A stretch of DNA of 64,000 nt from Formosa sp. Hel3_A1_48 (GTDB taxonomy: Bacteria; Bacteroidota; Bacteroidia; Flavobacteriales; Flavobacteriaceae): NCBI RefSeq assembly GCF_001735715.1, contig NZ_CP017259.1, forward strand, positions 1,952,455 through 2,016,454. Reading direction: 5' to 3'. Made by a program: the position numbers and the translations under genes. Positions 1 through 8,540 of the stretch are shown here, one piece after another (the first letter of the stretch is position 1; the number at the start of each line of letters is the position of its first letter). Under the pieces are notes generated by a model that worked only from the letters and a program-made list of their open reading frames with translations, was not told the DNA's origin and searched no databases.

Positions 1-367
1 GAATCAAAAGGATTTAGGAGAGATGATGTCTATGGATATTGCTTTACCAAGAAATGAAAAAAACTGGTTTGAGCAGTTACCAGAAGCAATGAACGATAAA
101 TTTGAGATGAAACTTTATTACGGCCATTTATTCTGTCATGTGTTGCACCAAAACTACATTGTAAAAAAGGGAGTTGATGCAGATGCCCTAAAACAAGAGT
201 TGCTTAAAATTTATGATGAACGAGGTGCTGAATACCCAGCCGAACACAATGTTGGTCACGAATATGCAGCAAAGCCTAGCTTATTTAAATTTTATAAAAA
301 ATTAGATCCAACTAATGGATTTAATCCAGGAATTGGAAAAACAAGCAAATTAAAATATTGGAAGTAA
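1..367 (+). CDS. dld: Quinone-dependent D-lactate dehydrogenase, C-terminal part (gene starts before the window)
   Basis: The reading frame is open from the left edge of the window to a TAA at 365-367, so only about the last 121 residues are present and the internal Met at 23 is not a start. The tail has the block VGHEYAAKPSLFKFYKKL followed by DPTNGFNPGIGKTSK, which closely matches the membrane-binding C-terminal end of the FAD-linked respiratory D-lactate dehydrogenase of the E. coli Dld type. That enzyme oxidises D-lactate to pyruvate on the inner face of the membrane and passes electrons to quinone. The FAD-binding half lies outside the window. It converges with the next gene, with only 3 bases between the stop codons. 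Confidence 0.87.
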   Translation, partial: NQKDLGEMMSMDIALPRNEKNWFEQLPEAMNDKFEMKLYYGHLFCHVLHQNYIVKKGVDADALKQELLKIYDERGAEYPAEHNVGHEYAAKPSLFKFYKKLDPTNGFNPGIGKTSKLKYWK

Positions 368-370
368 ATG

Positions 371-682
371 TTATTTTGCTTTTGGTATGCGGTTTGCCCA
401 AATTATTAAAATAACTAACCCAAATACAATCGTTGCAGCAATTACTTTTACTTGAAGTATTTCTGTAACTTTTAAGAAGTACATAATTACACTGGCATCA
501 ATTGTGGCAGCACCCGTGAGCACTAGGATGTTGCGTGCTGTTGTGCTAACTTTTTCGATGTCAATTTTCTTTTTCTTTTCTACCGACATCGTGTTGTAAC
601 CCGCCAATAGACTGGGGTGTTTTTTCACCATTAACCCGATAAAAACCAATAGCAAGCCTGTAAAAATAAATCCTTGTAGCAT
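371..682 (-). CDS. Small DUF3784-like membrane protein
   Basis: The product has 103 residues if translation starts at the ATG at 682. The open frame runs further upstream, but that part overlaps the opposing pdxH gene and looks non-coding. Three hydrophobic segments are visible, at about residues 3-20, 45-65 and 73-93. Between the first two is a cytoplasmic-looking segment AGYNTMSVEKKKKID, which is characteristic of DUF3784-type proteins. The function of that family is unknown. The gene diverges from pdxH and converges with the D-lactate dehydrogenase gene, so it is probably transcribed alone. Confidence 0.72.
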   Translation of the reverse strand: MLQGFIFTGLLLVFIGLMVKKHPSLLAGYNTMSVEKKKKIDIEKVSTTARNILVLTGAATIDASVIMYFLKVTEILQVKVIAATIVFGLVILIIWANRIPKAK

Positions 683-742
683 TTTGTGAAATTTACATGC
701 TAAATTTAAGAAATCTAAAACATTTATTCTTTTGTAATTTTT

Positions 743-750
743 TACTTTTG
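743..750 (+). promoter_or_regulatory. Putative -7 box of the pdxH promoter
   Basis: TACTTTTG matches the Bacteroidetes -7 consensus TAnnTTTG and lies 16 bases before the pdxH start, leaving a leader of about 10 bases. No clear -33 TTG at the usual distance was found, so support is moderate. Confidence 0.4.
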
Positions 751-765
751 AAGAAATTAGTAGGG

Positions 766-1413
766 ATGAATAACGATTTAGGGAATTATAGAAAGTCTTA
801 TGATAAAGGCAGCTTGTTAGAAAGCGGTATTTCAGACAATCCTTTAGAATTATTTCAAAAGTGGTTTTCTGAAGTTGATCAGCATTTTCCACAGGATGAA
901 ACCAATGCGATGACTTTGTCTACCCTCGGTTTGGATGGCTTCCCAAAGGGCCGTGTTGTGCTTTTGAAAAAATACACGCAGCAAGGGTTCATTTTTTACA
1001 CCAATTATGAAAGTGAAAAAGGAAAATCCATAATTGCTCATCCAAAAGTGAGTTTATCATTTCATTGGGCAGGCGCAGAGCGGCAAGTCATCATAAAAGG
1101 AAAAGCTGAAAAAATTGCAGCTGATGTTAGTGATGGCTATTTCGAATCTCGTCCAAGAGGAAGTCAATTGGGCGCTCATGCTTCTCAGCAAAGTATTGTA
1201 GTCCCAAATAGACACACTTTAGAAAATCAGCTTAAAACACTAGAAGAAAAATTTAAAAACAAGTCCATTCCACGACCAGAATTTTGGGGAGGGTTTATTG
1301 TGAAACCTATTGAAATTGAATTTTGGCAAGGGCGAGCCAACAGATTACACGATCGTATTCGTTATCAGCTTCAAAGTGATTTAAATTGGAAAATTGAACG
1401 TTTATCGCCCTGA
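766..1413 (+). CDS. pdxH: Pyridoxamine 5'-phosphate oxidase
   Basis: This FMN enzyme oxidises pyridoxamine or pyridoxine 5'-phosphate to pyridoxal phosphate, the last step of PLP synthesis and salvage. The product has 215 residues, normal for the family. Visible blocks are the FMN-binding stretch RVVLLKKYTQQGFIFYTNYE, the segment GSQLGAHASQQS, and the C-terminal signature FWQGRANRLHDR at about residues 186-197. The final residues ERLSP match the conserved R-L-x-P end of the family. The ATG at 766 was chosen over an upstream frame extension because homologues begin close to this point and a purine-rich stretch precedes it. PLP is needed by many enzymes encoded in this window (ThrC, GlyA, HisC, IlvA). 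Confidence 0.95.
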   Translation: MNNDLGNYRKSYDKGSLLESGISDNPLELFQKWFSEVDQHFPQDETNAMTLSTLGLDGFPKGRVVLLKKYTQQGFIFYTNYESEKGKSIIAHPKVSLSFHWAGAERQVIIKGKAEKIAADVSDGYFESRPRGSQLGAHASQQSIVVPNRHTLENQLKTLEEKFKNKSIPRPEFWGGFIVKPIEIEFWQGRANRLHDRIRYQLQSDLNWKIERLSP

Positions 1414-1429
1414 AATATTGATCTTGTTC

Positions 1430-2011
1430 TCAGCCATGTATACTTTGTGATGTTCCAAGCTTTTTCATGATTTTAGCTTCAAATTTTAATAAGCTTTCCC
1501 ATTTCTGATCGACTTCAAGCCGATTACCATAGTGACGCGCAAATTTGAGAAACATGGTGTAATGGTGCGCCTCGCTAATCATCAGTTTTTTGTAGAATTT
1601 TGCTAATTTTTTATTGCTCAGATGTTCTGAAAGGAGTCTAAAGCGTTCGCAACTTCTGGCTTCAATTAATGCAGCATAAAGTAAGCGGTGTACAAGCTGA
1701 GTTGTACGGCTACCGCCTTTAGGGAAAAACGTTAAAAGCTGATGAACATATTCATCTTTACGGTCACGACCAAGAACATATCCGTTTTCTAAAATCAAGT
1801 CATGTACCATCTTAAAATGACTCATTTCTTCTTCAACTAAAGCGGTCATTTCTTGTACCAATTCTGTATATTCAGGAAAACTAACAATAAGTGAAATGGC
1901 TGTACTGGCGGCTTTTTGTTCACAAAAGGCATGATCGGTCAGAATCTCTTCAAGATTCATTTCGGCGATATTCACCCAGCGTGGGTCGGTAGGAAGTTTT
2001 AGGCCTAACAT
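1430..2011 (-). CDS. miaE: tRNA-(ms2io6A)-hydroxylase, MiaE type
   Basis: MiaE-type proteins are di-iron monooxygenases that hydroxylate the isopentenyl group of the modified adenosine at tRNA position 37. The product has 193 residues, normal for the family. The ferritin-like four-helix metal ligands are readable: E31, the pair E62-x-x-H65, E117, and the pair E147-x-x-H150. The ATG at 2011 follows the dnaX stop by 3 bases, so it is probably translated from a dnaX-miaE mRNA. Substrate specificity in Bacteroidetes is inferred from the family. Confidence 0.9.
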   Translation of the reverse strand: MLGLKLPTDPRWVNIAEMNLEEILTDHAFCEQKAASTAISLIVSFPEYTELVQEMTALVEEEMSHFKMVHDLILENGYVLGRDRKDEYVHQLLTFFPKGGSRTTQLVHRLLYAALIEARSCERFRLLSEHLSNKKLAKFYKKLMISEAHHYTMFLKFARHYGNRLEVDQKWESLLKFEAKIMKKLGTSQSIHG

Positions 2012-2014
2012 GAG

Positions 2015-3736
2015 CTATAAATCTAAGTTAAACGTTTGTTTTAATGTTTCTAATGCTGGGTTTTTTTTCAAAAGCTTTGCGTATTTATCTTCAGATGTGT
2101 ACGCATATTTTTTATCCAAGGCTTCATTTACACTAATTTCCAAGCGTATATTAAAATTGTTTAAAGATTTGCGTAAGAATTGTAATAGATCAAATTGGTT
2201 TCGTTCTACTTCAATTTTATTTGTTGAATTAGGAAATTCTAACTGAATCACATCATCATCTGTTAGTTTTGGCGTGTCAATTTTAAGTATTGCAGCGAGG
2301 TTATATTTTCCTTTTTTTTCAAGCTTATCCACAAAAGTATCCCAATATTCATTTAATTGGTCTTGAGTAAAAGAATCGGAGGGAAGATCTTCTTCTTTAA
2401 TCTCAACATCCATTTGTTTGATCTGATGTGCCTTTTTCTGCTGTATACTTTTTAGCGATAAGCCCGAAGCCTGTCTTTTGATTCCTTTTATGACTGGCGC
2501 TTCAATTTTTGGTGGATTATACTTCGTTTCGGGTTCTTCAACAGAGGGTAGTTCTGTAGAAGAATTAACAGAATTTGTCTGAGGAATATTTTGGTCCGAT
2601 TCAGTCTTAGATTCAGAAAGATTCTTATCCTTAAAAAAAGAGGCAGGTATTATGAAGCCCTCAGACTTTTTTTTTTCTCCATCAAAATTGATAGAGGCTA
2701 GTTTCATTAAGCAAAGTTCTACTAAAAGCCGTTGATTTCTACTCGTTTTGTACTTTAGGTCACAATCATTGGCAAGAGAAATAGCTTCCTTGAGGAATGT
2801 GGGGCTTGTACGTTCTGATTGAAGCTTGTAGCGCTCTTTTGTATCTGCACCAACCTCTAAAAGCTCTAGTGTTTCTGTTGATTTTGCAACATAAAGATCT
2901 CTGAAGTGTGAAGCTAAACCTGCAATAAAATGCTGACCTTCAAAGCCTCTAGCTAAAATTTGATTAAATTGAATTAGTAAAGATGGGATAGCGTTGTCTA
3001 ATATTAGATCAGTAATCTTGAAAAAAGTTTCATAATCGAGTACATTTAGATTTTCGGAAACTGCTTTTCGCGTAAGATTTTTCCCTGAAAAACTTACTAC
3101 TCTGTCAAATATAGAGAGTGCATCACGCATTGCGCCATCAGCTTTTTGGGCGATGATATGCAATGCATCATCTTCAGCTTCAATATTTTGTGCTTTAGCG
3201 ACAACTTTTAAATAGTTTTTAGCATCCGTTACTGTTATCCGTTTGAAATCAAATATTTGACAACGTGAAAGAATTGTTGGAATAATTTTATGCTTTTCGG
3301 TTGTTGCTAATATAAAAATGCAGTGTTTTGGTGGCTCTTCTAATGTTTTTAGAAATGCATTAAAAGCATTAGAGGACAGCATATGAACTTCATCAATAAT
3401 ATAAACTTTATAGCTTCCGACTTGTGGTGGTATGCGAACTTGATCGGTTAGGTTTCTTATGTCATCAACAGAGTTGTTGGATGCAGCATCAAGTTCAAAA
3501 ATATTGAATGCGTAGTCCTCATTTTCATCGACAGAACCATTGCTGTTAATCATTTTAGCAAGTATGCGGGCACAAGATGTTTTACCCACGCCACGAGGGC
3601 CTGTAAAAAGCAGTGCTTGGGCCAAATGGTTTTCTTTTATTGCATTTTCAAGTGTCTGGGTAATAGCAGATTGACCAACGACATCTTTAAATGTTTTTGG
3701 TCTATATTTTAAGGCAGATACAACGAAATTTTCCAT
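2015..3736 (-). CDS. dnaX: DNA polymerase III subunit gamma/tau
   Basis: This is the clamp-loader ATPase of the replisome, which loads the beta sliding clamp. The product has 573 residues from the ATG at 3736 (MENFVVSALKYRPKTF), where homologues start. The AAA+ core shows Walker A GPRGVGKT at about 46-53, Walker B IIDEVHM at about 110-116, and the sensor block LATTE. The usual four-cysteine zinc module after Walker A is not present: only one Cys remains and the loop is acidic, as I recall from other flavobacterial DnaX. The C-terminal third (tau part) is low-complexity and then divergent. miaE follows directly. No obvious programmed frameshift slippery site was identified. Confidence 0.95.
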   Translation of the reverse strand: MENFVVSALKYRPKTFKDVVGQSAITQTLENAIKENHLAQALLFTGPRGVGKTSCARILAKMINSNGSVDENEDYAFNIFELDAASNNSVDDIRNLTDQVRIPPQVGSYKVYIIDEVHMLSSNAFNAFLKTLEEPPKHCIFILATTEKHKIIPTILSRCQIFDFKRITVTDAKNYLKVVAKAQNIEAEDDALHIIAQKADGAMRDALSIFDRVVSFSGKNLTRKAVSENLNVLDYETFFKITDLILDNAIPSLLIQFNQILARGFEGQHFIAGLASHFRDLYVAKSTETLELLEVGADTKERYKLQSERTSPTFLKEAISLANDCDLKYKTSRNQRLLVELCLMKLASINFDGEKKKSEGFIIPASFFKDKNLSESKTESDQNIPQTNSVNSSTELPSVEEPETKYNPPKIEAPVIKGIKRQASGLSLKSIQQKKAHQIKQMDVEIKEEDLPSDSFTQDQLNEYWDTFVDKLEKKGKYNLAAILKIDTPKLTDDDVIQLEFPNSTNKIEVERNQFDLLQFLRKSLNNFNIRLEISVNEALDKKYAYTSEDKYAKLLKKNPALETLKQTFNLDL

Positions 3737-3816
3737 CTTTAACAAATTTAAAAATTCGTGTGGAATCTCAATAATTAAAGAGAGATAAAAAACAGACTAT
3801 TTATTAACAATTTATG

Positions 3817-3824
3817 TATTTTTG
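3817..3824 (+). promoter_or_regulatory. -7 box of the rnpB promoter
   Basis: TATTTTTG is an exact match to TAnnTTTG and ends 6 bases before the first base of the RNase P RNA P1 helix at 3831, which is the expected distance to a transcription start. No clear -33 TTG is visible. Confidence 0.6.
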
Positions 3825-3830
3825 CAGCAA

Positions 3831-4128
3831 AGCAGATCGCCTTATCGCTATTCGCTTTTGCGACTAGAGGAAAGTCCGAACACCATAGTGCAGCATAATG
3901 GTTAACAGCCATCGGCCGTGAGGTTAGGAAAAGTGCAACAGAAAGAATGTACAGGTTAAGCTGTAGTGAAATCAGGTAAACTCTATGCGGTGCAATGCCA
4001 TGTAAACCAGCGTTTGAGCGCAGCACGTGCAATGCTGAAGGGTAGGCAGCTAGAGCGTATTGGTAACAATACGTGTAGATAAATGATAAGGGCTCTTATG
4101 AGAACAGAATTCGGCTTATAGATCTGCT
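3831..4128 (+). ncRNA. rnpB: RNase P RNA, bacterial class A
   Basis: This is the catalytic RNA of RNase P, which removes 5' leaders from pre-tRNA. The universally conserved block gaggaaagtccgaacacc is at 3867-3884, acagaaag is at about 3939-3946, and the 3' conserved block agataaatgataag is at 4077-4090, followed by acagaattcggcttat. The ends are set by helix P1: agcagatc at 3831-3838 pairs perfectly with gatctgct at 4121-4128. A run of T (4128-4134) follows and, with P1, probably acts as terminator. It runs tail to tail into rsmD. The minus-strand open frame across it is a shadow. Confidence 0.96.
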
Positions 4129-4132
4129 TTTT

Positions 4133-4666
4133 TTATCTAAAAAAACTAAAACAATTTCCACCGTAGGTTTTTAATTCTTCAAAATGATTAAGATCTTTTA
4201 AATCCGTTTGTTTGGCGTGTTCAATAATCAATAACCCATCATTGTTTAGATATTTATTTTCAAAGATAAGTGAACTCATTAACTCAAAACTCTCTATTTC
4301 CAATGCATATGGGGGATCAGCAAAAATAATATCAAAAGTTTGCGTATTACGTTCCAAAAATGAAAATACATCACTTTTTAGAACGTCTATAGGCATGTTA
4401 AATTCTGCTGCTGTCGACTCAATAAATTTTGTGCATCGAAATTCTTTATCAACAGCCAAAACGGACAATGTTCCTCTAGAACAAAATTCATATGCGATAT
4501 TGCCAGTACCCGAAAATAAATCAAGTACAGATAAATCTCTAAAATCGTATCGATGCATTAAAATATTAAACAATGCTTCTTTGGCCATATCCGTTGTAGG
4601 GCGCACTGGTAAATTCTTTGGTGCCTTAAGTCGTCGCCCTTTGTATGTTCCCGATATAATACGCAT
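4133..4666 (-). CDS. rsmD: 16S rRNA (guanine(966)-N(2))-methyltransferase
   Basis: RsmD methylates G966 of 16S rRNA using S-adenosylmethionine. The product has 177 residues, typical length. The N-terminal MRIISGTYKGRRLKAP is the family hallmark. SAM motif I VLDLFSGTGNI is at 47-57 and the catalytic N-methyltransferase motif DPPY is at 117-120. The ATG at 4666 overlaps the TGA of the upstream DUF3822 gene by one base (TGATG), so translation is likely coupled. Its 3' end abuts the T tract of the RNase P RNA gene on the other strand. Confidence 0.93.
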   Translation of the reverse strand: MRIISGTYKGRRLKAPKNLPVRPTTDMAKEALFNILMHRYDFRDLSVLDLFSGTGNIAYEFCSRGTLSVLAVDKEFRCTKFIESTAAEFNMPIDVLKSDVFSFLERNTQTFDIIFADPPYALEIESFELMSSLIFENKYLNNDGLLIIEHAKQTDLKDLNHFEELKTYGGNCFSFFR

Positions 4667-5487
4667 CAAAAACTATTTAAAAGCGTAAAGTTATTGGTAG
4701 TATCATCAACAGAAAAACGCATTTTGTTCGAAGATAGCAAGGATATATTTCGAATGTATTTGTAAGCTATATCGTAAAACGGATCATTTTTTTTAATGTT
4801 GCCCATAAACTTGCACTCGAACTGTTCAGGATTTAGTCCTAATTGTTCAGCGGTAAATAATATGTAGTATATGAAGTCTTCTTTGGCTTGGTATTCAAAT
4901 CGATTGTAGAGTTTTAATTCATTTTGTTGGGTTACAACCAAATCAAAATAATTCATACCAACATGTACATACATTGACTCGTTGTTGTTGTTTTTTTGGA
5001 TTTGCAGAATATGATCCAAAGCGATTGTCGTGCTGTGTTTATACTCGAAGCTACCAAATCGTTCAAATATGTAGTTGTTAATGTTTACAAAGGGAATATA
5101 AACCACCATAAGGTCTTCGTTTTTTATCACATCATAAGTGATAAAATCGGTTTTGAATATTTTTGTGTTATACTTAAGGTAGTCCGAGAGATGTTCTTCT
5201 TCAAAAACTGCGGCAGGGACTAAGGTCATCATTTCATTATCGTGAATGACAGTAGTTTTTGAGAATGACTCTTTCAATTTCTCATTGGTATTGAAAAAGT
5301 GCATTAACTGATCTAAAACTTGCTTTGGGGTATTTGTTTTTTCAAATGAATAATTGATTAAATCACGTATAGAATTGTTTTCTAATATCAAAAAAGAAAG
5401 TCCATTCAAGCTTACTTGAATGGACAATGAAACCTCTTTTTCAAGGTTTTTATTGATCTTTTGAATAGTTTTTTGGCCAGTTCCCAT
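4666..5487 (-). CDS. DUF3822 family protein of unknown function
   Basis: The 273-residue product resembles the Bacteroidetes family DUF3822, which as I recall it commonly sits next to rsmD. The sequence shows alternating beta/alpha character with an ASKHA-like feel (LSIQVSLNGLSFLIL near the start, then VHVGMNYFDLVVTQQNELKLYN in the middle), but no catalytic motif can be named. No signal peptide or membrane segment is seen. Its first 38 bases overlap the end of the upstream gene and its stop overlaps the rsmD start, so all three genes form one unit. A link to ribosome maturation is only inference from the neighbour. Confidence 0.75.
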   Translation of the reverse strand: MGTGQKTIQKINKNLEKEVSLSIQVSLNGLSFLILENNSIRDLINYSFEKTNTPKQVLDQLMHFFNTNEKLKESFSKTTVIHDNEMMTLVPAAVFEEEHLSDYLKYNTKIFKTDFITYDVIKNEDLMVVYIPFVNINNYIFERFGSFEYKHSTTIALDHILQIQKNNNNESMYVHVGMNYFDLVVTQQNELKLYNRFEYQAKEDFIYYILFTAEQLGLNPEQFECKFMGNIKKNDPFYDIAYKYIRNISLLSSNKMRFSVDDTTNNFTLLNSF

Positions 5488-6181
5488 TTGTATTTACCTC
5501 TTCCATTGAACCAACTTTTAATGTTGGTCCGTTAACGCCTTCTACAGAAACAACTTCTTTTTCCTTATTTATCAGGTTTTCATCCTGACCGAATAGTAAA
5601 ATATCTTTTTGCACTGAGGCTTCAAATACAGGAATGTTTATATTGTTTTGATTTACTAAACCTGTTTGAAGTTTAAATTGCTCGCCTTGTTTTCCAACAG
5701 GAACATTCATCATTGTTTTATATCGTGGGTCTGCACCAAACAAAGAGTCTTTTACAGCAACATATCCAAGGGTGTCAATGATAACAATATCTTTGGTAGT
5801 ATCAACTCCATAACGACGAGTCAATACTTCGTCTATAATTGTAGAATCACGACGCTGTGTAATCGTAAATTTTTCGTTTTCAATAAAATTTACCAATGAG
5901 TCCCAGTTATTTTGAAATACACCAGTTACAGTTTTGTGTGCAAGTTGAGCATCTCTAATATCTTTAAGATTTTCTATAGCAATCTTGTAGCGCTTTTCTT
6001 TGAGTTGATTAAATTGAATTTCTCCATAGACAGACATAAAAGTAATGTAGCCTAAAAAGATGATTATAGCCCAAAGGCTAATGAGAATTGGGGTTTTGAA
6101 TTTTTTTGGGATAAAGTTGTCGATTGCCCATACAATCAAAATAGTCAAAAGTATGACCGCGATAATTGAAATAATAACCAT
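5450..6181 (-). CDS. Conserved membrane-anchored protein of unknown function
   Basis: The product has 243 residues and two N-terminal transmembrane segments (about 3-22 and 32-52). A soluble part of about 190 residues follows, beginning with a charged helical stretch (EIQFNQLKEKRYKIAIENL). No catalytic motif is recognised. Similar proteins accompany DUF3822 and rsmD in flavobacteria in my recollection. It is the first gene of the three-gene unit and has its own TAnnTTTG box upstream. Confidence 0.75.
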   Translation of the reverse strand: MVIISIIAVILLTILIVWAIDNFIPKKFKTPILISLWAIIIFLGYITFMSVYGEIQFNQLKEKRYKIAIENLKDIRDAQLAHKTVTGVFQNNWDSLVNFIENEKFTITQRRDSTIIDEVLTRRYGVDTTKDIVIIDTLGYVAVKDSLFGADPRYKTMMNVPVGKQGEQFKLQTGLVNQNNINIPVFEASVQKDILLFGQDENLINKEKEVVSVEGVNGPTLKVGSMEEVNTNGNWPKNYSKDQ

Positions 6182-6210
6182 GTTTTTTGTAAAATTAAAT
6201 TCAGACCAGA

Positions 6211-6218
6211 CAAATCTA
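6211..6218 (-). promoter_or_regulatory. Putative -7 box for the rsmD gene group
   Basis: On the minus strand TAGATTTG matches TAnnTTTG and lies 29 bases before the ATG at 6181. No convincing -33 TTG was found. It is back to back with the plus-strand promoter of the helicase gene. Confidence 0.45.
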
Positions 6219-6264
6219 CAATTTTTTTTTATTCATTAAAGTGAAAGCACGCAAAAATCATTCT

Positions 6265-6272
6265 TATATTTG
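6265..6272 (+). promoter_or_regulatory. -7 box for the helicase-kdsB-kdnB group
   Basis: TATATTTG is an exact TAnnTTTG match 26 bases before the ATG at 6299, giving a leader of about 20 bases. This is the only clear promoter found upstream of the next four plus-strand genes. Confidence 0.5.
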
Positions 6273-6298
6273 AACAAAAAACTCCTCTTCCCAATTTT

Positions 6299-7723
6299 AT
6301 GACAGCATCAGAATTTTATAATCTATTGAAATTGGGATTTCCTTTTGCACCAACATTAAAGCAAGATGCTGGCTTGCAACAACTTGCAACATTTATTACC
6401 TCTTCATCCAAACAACATGTTTTTTTACTGAAGGGCTATGCTGGTACAGGAAAGACTACCATCATAGGGACTTTGGTCAAAAATATATGGAAGGCCAATA
6501 AAAGCGCTGTTCTTTTGGCCCCAACTGGAAGAGCTGCAAAAGTAATTTCGACCTATGCATCAACCCAAGCTTTTACAATTCATAAAAAAATATACATACC
6601 GCGAACAGATAAAAGTGGCAAAATATCTTTTGTATTGTCTCCGAACAAACATAAAAACACTCTATTCATAGTCGACGAAGCTTCTATGATTTCGGATCAT
6701 TCAAATCAAGGTGGCTTGTTTGGAAGTGGCGCGCTTTTAGACGATCTACTGCAATTTGTTTACTCTGGTATCAATTGCAAACTACTCTTGATGGGGGATA
6801 CCGCCCAATTGCCACCAGTTAAACTTGAAATTAGCCCTGCTTTAGATGCTGCTAAACTCGAGCTTAATTACAACAAAACTACTCAAGAGATTGAGCTTGA
6901 TGAAGTTGTACGTCAAGCGCAAGATTCAGGGATACTATTCAATGCAACTTTATTAAGAGAGTCTATTTCAAATCAATTTTTTGATAATTTTAAATTTAAA
7001 ATCAAAGGGTTTAAAGATATTATTCGATTAGATGATGGTCATGAAATTCAAAATGCACTAAGTGAATCTTACAGTGCTAACGGATCAGAAGACACTGCCT
7101 TAATTGTTCGTTCAAACAAGCGTGCTAATGCATACAATCAACAAATTAGATCACGAATATTATTTAACGAGCACGAGCTAACAGCTGGAGATTTTCTTAT
7201 GATTGTCCGTAATAATTATTTTTGGTTAAAGCCAACTAGTACTGCTGGGTTTATTGCCAATGGTGATATTATTGAAGTCTTAGAACTGTTTAGTATTAAA
7301 GAGCTTTACGGATTTAGATTTGCTGAAGTTAAGATTCGCATGGTTGATTATCCTAAAATGAAGCCATTTGAAACTGTTTTGATGTTAGATACCATAAGTT
7401 TAGAAACGCCCTCATTGCCTTATGAAAGGGCCAATACACTATACCAAGAGGTTCTTAAGGATTATGCCAATGAAACTTCTGGTTACAAAAAATTTATTGC
7501 CGTTAAAAAGAATAAATACCTCAATGCATTACAGGTTAAGTTTTCCTATGCAATTACTTGTCACAAGTCACAGGGAGGTCAATGGGATACGGTGTTTGTT
7601 GAGCAGCCCTATCTACCAAACGGTATTGATGTCGACTATCTTCGTTGGCTATATACCGCACTAACAAGAGCCAAGGAAACCTTATATTTGATTGGTTTCA
7701 AAGAAGATTATTTTGAAATATAA
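6299..7723 (+). CDS. RecD/Pif1-like superfamily 1 DNA helicase
   Basis: The 474-residue product is a compact ATP-dependent helicase. Walker A GYAGTGKTT is at 46-54, Walker B VDEASM at 125-130, the motif GDTAQLPPV at 166-174, and the C-terminal UvrD_C_2-like block RWLYTALTRAKETLYLIG lies near residues 451-468. The architecture is an N-terminal AAA_30 domain and a C-terminal UvrD_C_2 domain, as in RecD2 without its N-terminal extension. The likely role is DNA repair or replication support. It is the first gene of a plus-strand group, and kdsB follows after 54 bases. Confidence 0.88.
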   Translation: MTASEFYNLLKLGFPFAPTLKQDAGLQQLATFITSSSKQHVFLLKGYAGTGKTTIIGTLVKNIWKANKSAVLLAPTGRAAKVISTYASTQAFTIHKKIYIPRTDKSGKISFVLSPNKHKNTLFIVDEASMISDHSNQGGLFGSGALLDDLLQFVYSGINCKLLLMGDTAQLPPVKLEISPALDAAKLELNYNKTTQEIELDEVVRQAQDSGILFNATLLRESISNQFFDNFKFKIKGFKDIIRLDDGHEIQNALSESYSANGSEDTALIVRSNKRANAYNQQIRSRILFNEHELTAGDFLMIVRNNYFWLKPTSTAGFIANGDIIEVLELFSIKELYGFRFAEVKIRMVDYPKMKPFETVLMLDTISLETPSLPYERANTLYQEVLKDYANETSGYKKFIAVKKNKYLNALQVKFSYAITCHKSQGGQWDTVFVEQPYLPNGIDVDYLRWLYTALTRAKETLYLIGFKEDYFEI

Positions 7724-7777
7724 ACTAATCTTTAAATATTTATATTTAAAAAAATAGTAAATTTACTTTCATTAATT

Positions 7778-8536
7778 ATGTCTATGAATGTCATCGCAAT
7801 GATTCCCGCACGCTACAGTGCTAGCCGTTTTCCTGCAAAACTCATGCAAGATTTAGGTGGTAAAACAGTGATCTTGCAAACGTACCTAGCTACTGTGAAT
7901 ACAGGTCTCTTTGATGCAGTATACGTTGTAACAGATAGTCAAATCATTTTTGATGAAATTGAGCGCAACGGCGGTTCAGTGCTTATGAGTCAAAAGCAAC
8001 ACCAGTCGGGAAGTGACCGAATAGCAGAAGCCATAATCGATATTCCCTGTGATATTGTTGTTAACGTTCAAGGAGACGAACCTTTTACAGAACGTGAAAG
8101 TCTATCAAAATTATTGTCAGTTTTTAAACACGACGTAGGCAATGAAATCGACCTTGCATCCTTGATGGTCAGAATTGATGACCAAGAAGAAATTCACAAC
8201 CCCAATTGTGTTAAAGTTATAACTGATAAGAATAATTTTGCTCTTTATTTTTCACGCAGTCCTATCCCGTACCACAGAGATAAGGAAATAGACGCCCACT
8301 ATTTTAAACACAAAGGCGTATATGCTTTCCGAAAAAAACCTCTTTTAGATTTTACTAAATTGTCTAATGAAAATCTTGAAGTTTCTGAGAAAATCGAGTG
8401 TATTCGTTTTTTAGAACATGGTAAAAAAATCAAAATGGTTGAAACCCATGTCGCAGGAATAGAGATTGACACAGCTGAAGATTTAGCCAAAGCCAAGAAG
8501 TTATGGCAATCAAATATAAACCCTTCCCAAATCTAA
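7778..8536 (+). CDS. kdsB: 3-deoxy-manno-octulosonate cytidylyltransferase (CMP-Kdo synthetase)
   Basis: KdsB activates Kdo with CTP to CMP-Kdo for the lipopolysaccharide inner core. The product has 252 residues, normal length. The nucleotide-binding block AMIPARYSASRFPAKL starts near residue 7, the segment SGSDRIAEA is at 77-85, and the conserved VVNVQGDEPF is at 94-103. The first ATG is used, although the second Met (7784) would match many homologues better. kdnB starts 4 bases after the stop. Because of that neighbour the natural substrate could be 8-amino-Kdo rather than Kdo, as described for Shewanella. This cannot be decided from sequence alone. Confidence 0.94.
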   Translation: MSMNVIAMIPARYSASRFPAKLMQDLGGKTVILQTYLATVNTGLFDAVYVVTDSQIIFDEIERNGGSVLMSQKQHQSGSDRIAEAIIDIPCDIVVNVQGDEPFTERESLSKLLSVFKHDVGNEIDLASLMVRIDDQEEIHNPNCVKVITDKNNFALYFSRSPIPYHRDKEIDAHYFKHKGVYAFRKKPLLDFTKLSNENLEVSEKIECIRFLEHGKKIKMVETHVAGIEIDTAEDLAKAKKLWQSNINPSQI

Positions 8537-8540
8537 AACT

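Noticed and set aside
3775..4032. 85-residue open frame on the minus strand
   Set aside because: It lies antisense to RNase P RNA, whose conserved blocks and P1 helix explain the sequence.
4212..4688. 158-residue plus-strand frame opposite rsmD
   Set aside because: RsmD is clearly recognisable; this is a shadow in the complementary strand.
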